A stretch of DNA of 43,440 nucleotides, taken from Thermoprotei archaeon. Its GTDB lineage: Archaea > Thermoproteota > Thermoprotei > Thermofilales > B20-G17. The translations under genes and the position numbers were made by a program. The first letter of the stretch is position 1; each line of letters starts with the position of its first letter. Positions 39,825-43,440 of the stretch are shown here, one piece after another. The stretch is taken from positions 1 through 43,440 of the forward strand of contig QMRH01000011.1 of the NCBI GenBank assembly GCA_003650675.1, written 5' to 3'. Under the pieces are notes generated by a model. It was not told where the DNA came from and ran no database searches. It was given only the letters and a program-made list of their open reading frames with translations.

Positions 39825-41034
39825 AGAGAGATTCCTAGCATCCATGTTTAGGAGATATTACCAGAGACATGTTAACGCCATTGATCCTCCAGCCGAATTA
39901 AACCAACGTGAATTCGCCTTCATACATTTTGGTAGAGAAGGGATGACTAGACATTTGGGCTTTACATCAGATTCAAAACTTAAGGAATACCTTAAATCCA
40001 CCGCCCCAAAACATGCCTACTATTCCTCCGCCTATTATAGGTATCCGGATGTAGAAAACATGGATGAAAAAGGATGGCTTGGCGCTGACCTTGTATTTGA
40101 TATAGATGCCGATCACATACCAACAAAGTGTAAGGAGGTGCATGACCATTGGATATGCTCAAACTGTGGATATGTAGGTAAAGGACATGCGCCTACACGT
40201 TGCCCGCAATGCAACAACGAGAAAATAAGGACGTTTACATGGGTATGTGAAAAATGTATCGACGCCGCTAAAACAGAGGTTGAGAAGCTCGTAGACCTAC
40301 TTGTCGACGACCTAGGGTTCGAAGAAAAAGATATCACATTAGTGTTTTCAGGTCACAGGGGGTTCCACCTTCACATAAAATCAGAGAAGGTAAGAAAACT
40401 AGACCAGAACGCTAGACGCGAAATTGTAGACTATATACGGGGCCGTGGGATAGAATTCACCTACCATATTAGGGAGGGAGAGGAGACCGGCTGGAAACGG
40501 CGTATATTCCAATATCTTGTAGAACTATTCCTACTTGAAGAAGAGCAATTAAGTAGCATTTTAAGTAGCATGGGACTGAGAAGAAGAGTGGTAGATAAAA
40601 TTATAAGTAGGAAACAAAATATACTTGACATACTTTTAAAAAATCCTAGCTTATTCACCCCTGAAAATATAATAAGTATTATAGGAGAAAAATACTTACA
40701 CACCATAATAGAGTTCTTGCTGAAGGAAAATGAAATCAATATTGATGAAAGAGTAACAATAGATACGAAACGGTTAATTAGGCTTCCTGGAACCCTTCAT
40801 GGAAAAACCGGTTTTCAAGTCAAGAAAGTGCCCATCTCATATTTATGGGACTTTAACCCAATACATGATGCAAGAGTGTTCCCTGAAGATTCAATAGCCG
40901 TTAAGATAGTAAGCCATGTGCCAGAGAAGATATATGGCTATGAGATACAGGTAAACTCCTCTCAAAATACTGTCAGAGTACCATTATTTCTGGCCGTATA
41001 TTTAATTAGTAACGGGGGGGCTAGGCTTGCCTGA
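39814..41034 (+). CDS. priS: DNA primase catalytic subunit PriS
   Basis: The 406-residue protein carries the catalytic aspartates in 'DIDADH' (D96, D98), the zinc knuckle 'CSNCGY...CPQC', the 'SGHRGFHLHI' strand and the third acidic motif region 'IDTKRLIRLPGTLHGKTG'. It polymerises primers with PriL. Its end overlaps the Gins51 gene by 8 nt, indicating one operon tfs-pcn-priL-priS-gins. Confidence 0.95.
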   Translation: MSREERFLASMFRRYYQRHVNAIDPPAELNQREFAFIHFGREGMTRHLGFTSDSKLKEYLKSTAPKHAYYSSAYYRYPDVENMDEKGWLGADLVFDIDADHIPTKCKEVHDHWICSNCGYVGKGHAPTRCPQCNNEKIRTFTWVCEKCIDAAKTEVEKLVDLLVDDLGFEEKDITLVFSGHRGFHLHIKSEKVRKLDQNARREIVDYIRGRGIEFTYHIREGEETGWKRRIFQYLVELFLLEEEQLSSILSSMGLRRRVVDKIISRKQNILDILLKNPSLFTPENIISIIGEKYLHTIIEFLLKENEINIDERVTIDTKRLIRLPGTLHGKTGFQVKKVPISYLWDFNPIHDARVFPEDSIAVKIVSHVPEKIYGYEIQVNSSQNTVRVPLFLAVYLISNGGARLA

Positions 41035-41575
41035 AAACTTTATTGAAGTTAGAAGAACGATTATAGAACATTTTTTAAAGGAGCTAGAAACCCAAACCCT
41101 ACTTACACTGGAAAAGAATTTTTATGAAAAAATGTTCGAGGAGATTCGTGCTCTAAAAGAAGCAGCTCTGAAATCCAGCAACAAGGACTTAAGGAAGAAA
41201 GTGCTTCAAGAAAGCTCCGACCTCGAAGAGATTCTAAGGAGATTGTTTTTGTGTAGAATTGTTAAAGCTATTAAGAGACTTTCAGAGGAGGGGGAAGTAG
41301 AATACGGTAAACTTCTAGACATCGAAAAAGATGCTCTATATTGTATAATAGGTAAGTACGAAAAAATCCAAAGAAGGGTGGAAAACGAGTTAACGAAGAG
41401 AAAGACCCCTAAACAAAGATACCGTTTAGTATGCTTCGTAAAAAATTATCCTAAGATACTTGCTTCGGATGGTAGAAGTTACGGCCCCTTCAGAGAAAAC
41501 GATGTAGTTCTACTACCTGTAGCCGATGCTCTTTATCTTAAACGAAAAGGTGTTGTAAAGTTCATCGGGTTTTAA
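41027..41575 (+). CDS. GINS complex subunit Gins51 (Sld5/Psf1-like)
   Basis: The 182-residue protein has an all-helical A domain followed by a small C-terminal B domain ('YGPFRENDVVLLPVADALYLKRKGVVKFIGF'). That A-B order marks the Sld5/Psf1 type (Gins51, also called Gins15). GINS bridges MCM helicase, Cdc45/RecJ-like protein and primase. The gene uses a TTG start and follows priS with an 8-nt overlap. It ends tail-to-tail with nop10 with a 4-nt overlap. Confidence 0.87.
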   Translation: MPENFIEVRRTIIEHFLKELETQTLLTLEKNFYEKMFEEIRALKEAALKSSNKDLRKKVLQESSDLEEILRRLFLCRIVKAIKRLSEEGEVEYGKLLDIEKDALYCIIGKYEKIQRRVENELTKRKTPKQRYRLVCFVKNYPKILASDGRSYGPFRENDVVLLPVADALYLKRKGVVKFIGF

Positions 41576-41754
41576 GGATCTCTGGGAAGACGACAAACCC
41601 CCAGCTTCTTCTTATACACCCTTCTATAGGCACCATGCTTGTCTTGAGGAGAAAAGCGTGGTGGAGCGGGATTTATTGTAGGCGACCCACAGGCTGGGCA
41701 ACTCTCCTGTAACGTGTATCTACCACACTTCTTACATTTTCGAATCCTAGTCAT
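41572..41754 (-). CDS. nop10: H/ACA RNP protein Nop10
   Basis: The 60-residue protein has the short zinc ribbon 'CKKCGRYTLQESCPACG' and the linker 'PAPPRFSPQDKHGAYRR' that binds Cbf5. It is a core protein of H/ACA guide particles that make pseudouridine in rRNA. It follows the aIF2 alpha gene by 7 nt in the usual archaeal order. Confidence 0.95.
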   Translation of the reverse strand: MTRIRKCKKCGRYTLQESCPACGSPTINPAPPRFSPQDKHGAYRRVYKKKLGVCRLPRDP

Positions 41755-41761
41755 TGAAACG

Positions 41762-42568
41762 TCAGCTCTTTGACCTAAGTTTTTCGAAGGATACCTTACA
41801 TCCTTTCTTAGTAGCCTCCTCTGTTACCTTGTTAACTATGGTTTGTAGTGCATGTAATGCAATCTTGGGATCATTAGCCACTAGATCTATCCTATAACGT
41901 GGAGCCCCTACAGTATATATCTTTATATTTTTTATTGGATAATTACGTGCCATTTCAAAAGCCTTTGTTAGAACCTCTTTTATGGTTAAAACCCCTTTCT
42001 TATCGTAACTTTGTAACGTGAAAACACCACTTAACTTTATCTCTGGAAGCTCTATATGCTCTTTAGCTAACTTATAGAGTACTTTAGCCCATTCCTCCGG
42101 TACCCCGGCATCTAAAAATACATTGATACCTCTTCTAACGGCCTCCTCAAACGCTGCATATATTTCTTTGTAATGATCTTCGAGTTTCCAGCCAGCTTCC
42201 CTATAGGCGTCATAAAGGGTTTTGTTAAGTTTTGCTGCCGCAAGCTCCAATAGTTTCTCTGCATGAAGAGCCCTTTTCCATTCGCGCATTTTTTCCCTGC
42301 GCTCGTCGTCGGCTACCCGTCGCAGAGAAACATCTACATGCCCTCTCCTTCTATCCACACGTATAACCTTAAAGACCGCTTTCTGACCCTCCTTTAAAAC
42401 GTCACGCACATTCCTAAACCATGACCTAGCGACTTCGTTCAGCGGACAGTATGCTTCTATACCGTTATATTCGTCGAGTTTTATGAACGCCCCATGATCG
42501 TATATCCTACTTACAGTACCTACCACTAATTCATAATAACCCGGTAACCTCCTCCTTTTTATCGGCAA
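41762..42568 (-). CDS. eif2A: Translation initiation factor aIF2 alpha
   Basis: The 268-residue protein has an N-terminal S1 domain ('VGTVSRIYDHGAFIKLDEYNGIEAYCPLNEV', 'VIRVDRRRGHVDVSLRRV'), a helical middle domain and a C-terminal alpha/beta domain that contacts the gamma subunit. The start is a TTG preceded by GAGGTGG. It lies 25 nt after rps27e, the order L44e, S27e, aIF2 alpha, Nop10 being common in archaea. Confidence 0.96.
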   Translation of the reverse strand: MPIKRRRLPGYYELVVGTVSRIYDHGAFIKLDEYNGIEAYCPLNEVARSWFRNVRDVLKEGQKAVFKVIRVDRRRGHVDVSLRRVADDERREKMREWKRALHAEKLLELAAAKLNKTLYDAYREAGWKLEDHYKEIYAAFEEAVRRGINVFLDAGVPEEWAKVLYKLAKEHIELPEIKLSGVFTLQSYDKKGVLTIKEVLTKAFEMARNYPIKNIKIYTVGAPRYRIDLVANDPKIALHALQTIVNKVTEEATKKGCKVSFEKLRSKS

Positions 42569-42593
42569 GTTTCCACCTCTTCTAGTTAAGTAA

Positions 42594-42791
42594 TCACTCG
42601 TATTCCTTCACAAGTATAGCCTTTATCTTAGCCTTCCCTCCAGTAGGTTCAGCTAACACTGCTCCACACACTATACAACGGGTTACAATTTTAGCGTAGT
42701 TAAATATCACTTGTTCATTACCACAGTCGGGACAACGCACCTTTATGAACTTGCTTTTAGGCTGGGGAACCAGTATCTTAAATTTCCTAAT
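42594..42791 (-). CDS. rps27e: Small-subunit ribosomal protein S27e, probable AUU start
   Basis: A 65-residue frame encodes all of S27e: '[29 protein letters not shown]...[24 protein letters not shown]' with zinc ligands C20, C23, C39 and C42. Between the L44e stop (same frame) and the conserved body there is no ATG, GTG or TTG. The codons are AGG GTC ATT AGG AAA. GAGGTGA, a seven-base match to the 16S anti-Shine-Dalgarno, lies six nt before ATT 42791-42789. The start is therefore inferred to be AUU. The length and position between L44e and aIF2 alpha are exactly as expected. Confidence 0.92.
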   Translation of the reverse strand: MRKFKILVPQPKSKFIKVRCPDCGNEQVIFNYAKIVTRCIVCGAVLAEPTGGKAKIKAILVKEYE

Positions 42792-42797
42792 GACCCT

Positions 42798-43082
42798 TCA
42801 CCTCGCCTCTCCAAGAGTTAATTTACGTACCCTAATTCCCTTTCTATGTCGTATATATCCGCAGGTACGGCATTTAAGCTTCAATACCTGTTTTTTAGTT
42901 ATTTTTGCTGTACGTTTCTGCTCGGGTTTTCTCTTTGAGCCGTAACCCTTCTTCTTGGCTTCGTAACGTCGCTCGCCTTCTGCTAGACTCCTACGTTTTC
43001 CCGCCTTATATATGGTGACAGTATGTACTGTATGTTTACGACATCGTGGACAGTATGTTCTTATCCTCTTTGGAACCTCCAT
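42798..43082 (-). CDS. rpl44e: Large-subunit ribosomal protein L44e (eL42)
   Basis: The 94-residue basic protein begins 'MEVPKRIRTYCPRCRKHT' and ends 'LKCRTCGYIRHRKGIRVRKLTLGEAR', with zinc cysteines C11, C14 and a second pair near the C terminus. It contacts the tRNA E site. The ATG at 43082 gives the family N terminus; a TTG further upstream (43097) lies within the GAGG-containing leader. A TATA-like AAGTTTATCTTAT at about 43122-43134 on the minus strand is the likely promoter of the L44e, S27e, aIF2 alpha, Nop10 operon. Confidence 0.95.
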   Translation of the reverse strand: MEVPKRIRTYCPRCRKHTVHTVTIYKAGKRRSLAEGERRYEAKKKGYGSKRKPEQKRTAKITKKQVLKLKCRTCGYIRHRKGIRVRKLTLGEAR

Positions 43083-43121
43083 CCTCCCTAACCTCAATTC
43101 CCCATTAAGATGAATAAGACA

Positions 43122-43134
43122 TAAGATAAACTTT
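43122..43134 (-). promoter_or_regulatory. TATA box of the rpl44e operon
   Basis: AAGTTTATCTTAT on the minus strand lies about 40-50 nt before the ATG, leaving a short leader with the ribosome-binding site. Confidence 0.45.
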
Positions 43135-43229
43135 ACTGTAGCAGATCCCTATAAGAGCTCCTTAGTAGTGGTTGCCTGTGCATGGTTGCCAAAGTGACGA
43201 GAATATCCGAAATACTATGCATGGGTTCA

Positions 43230-43352
43230 TTCCATCTTTTAGGCACCCTTTGACCTACCTACGGGGGCGCCTACACACTTATTCGGCACCCCCTCGGCGA
43301 ATCTAGGGTTTGCCTCGTCCCCCGGCCTACGGCTCATCAGCTCATCGGCTTA
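43230..43352 (-). ncRNA. Candidate structured RNA, family not recognised
   Basis: This is a GC-rich island in AT-rich DNA with no plausible reading frame. On the minus strand, TTTATATC within 43377-43391 would place a transcript start near 43352. The RNA could form a 9-bp hairpin pairing 43285-43293 with 43263-43271, or an alternative 8-bp helix pairing 43265-43272 with 43241-43248. In each helix the one non-Watson-Crick pair is G-U only when the minus strand is the RNA (A-C on the plus strand), which supports the strand. CGG-TAAG-CCG and a direct repeat GATGAGC (twice, about 43328-43344) lie near the 5' end. The 3' end is unclear. It does not match RNase P, SRP or 5S RNA motifs that I know. 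Confidence 0.45.
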
Positions 43353-43440
43353 CCGAAATACATGTACCTAGATATCCAGATATAAATTTCATGGCGAAAA
43401 ACTATAGGTAAAATACTTGCAAATCACCATAATCACGAAA

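Noticed and set aside
43230-43352. Fluoride riboswitch, hammerhead ribozyme or TPP riboswitch
   Set aside because: CTGATGAGCC on the minus strand looks like parts of the fluoride aptamer and hammerhead core, and ACCCTTTGACCTACC on the plus strand looks like part of a TPP aptamer. The other conserved parts (GAAA core, CUGAGA, matching stems) are missing.
43150-43391. RNase P RNA, SRP RNA or 5S rRNA
   Set aside because: I looked for GAGGAAAGTC and ACAGAA..CGGCTTA (RNase P), the GGAA helix-8 loop with its internal loop (SRP), and the 5S core. None was found on either strand, so the element was left unnamed.
1-43440. CRISPR array, insertion sequence or prophage
   Set aside because: No regularly spaced direct repeats, transposase, integrase or phage structural genes were seen on either strand.

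Overview
The window is archaeal chromosome, most likely from a TACK-type archaeon (Thermoproteota or relatives). The evidence is eukaryote-like information processing throughout: Rpo4, TFS, PCNA, PriS/PriL, a GINS subunit, aIF1A, aIF2 alpha, aIF2 beta, aIF5A, EF-2 with a diphthamide histidine, Nop10, Pus10, L21e, L44e, S27e, RIO1, Dim2-like KH protein, prefoldin beta and Elp3. Two tRNAs carry introns at 37/38 with bulge-helix-bulge splice sites. A PINA-type PIN-ATPase and a DUF2192-like protein lean towards Crenarchaeota-like lineages. I cannot resolve the lineage further. The DNA is AT-rich, coding is dense, and promoters look like TATA boxes about 25-30 nt upstream of starts.

Layout. 1-6.5 kb: surface beta-propeller protein, intron-bearing tRNA-Met, trmI, a rimI/radical SAM pair, UPF0147, FAU-1-type RNase and intron-bearing tRNA-Leu. 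6.6-7.5 kb: a decayed DMT permease. 7.7-13.7 kb: Dim2-like, RIO1, aIF1A, DUF3194, prefoldin beta, L10e (uL16), DUF2192, a THUMP tRNA methyltransferase and two unknowns. 13.7-21.8 kb: PINA, KaiC-like ATPase, SRP54, TrmY, Pus10, a quasi-palindromic gap, L21e (inverted), Rpo4, DUF655 and aIF5A. 21.9-27.3 kb, the least conserved part: GH18 and M14 surface hydrolases, a V4R protein divergent from a small secreted protein, a tandem-HTH regulator and a membrane protein. 27.4-35 kb: EF-2, a second tandem-HTH regulator, an HTH protein, two ECF ATPases, a Nog1-like GTPase and endonuclease IV. 35-43.4 kb: Elp3, aIF2 beta, TFS, PCNA, PriL, PriS, Gins51, convergent with L44e, S27e, aIF2 alpha and Nop10, then a GC-rich candidate RNA.

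Main points. (1) trmY (17693-18247) and rps27e (42594-42791) have no AUG, GUG or UUG at their conserved N termini. They appear to begin at AUA and AUU behind Shine-Dalgarno sequences, so default gene calling truncates the first and misses the second. (2) An 11-bp element, TGCAAAAATTT, recurs between the divergent V4R and small secreted protein genes and abuts the TATA box at both promoters. (3) Two conserved gene strings each have one internal gene flipped in place: RIO1 and L21e. (4) Two unannotated structured, GC-rich intergenic segments (about 19.56-19.79 kb and 43.23-43.35 kb) can each form mutually exclusive hairpins. TrmY and Pus10 overlap and act in sequence on tRNA position 54. No CRISPR array, insertion sequence or prophage was seen.
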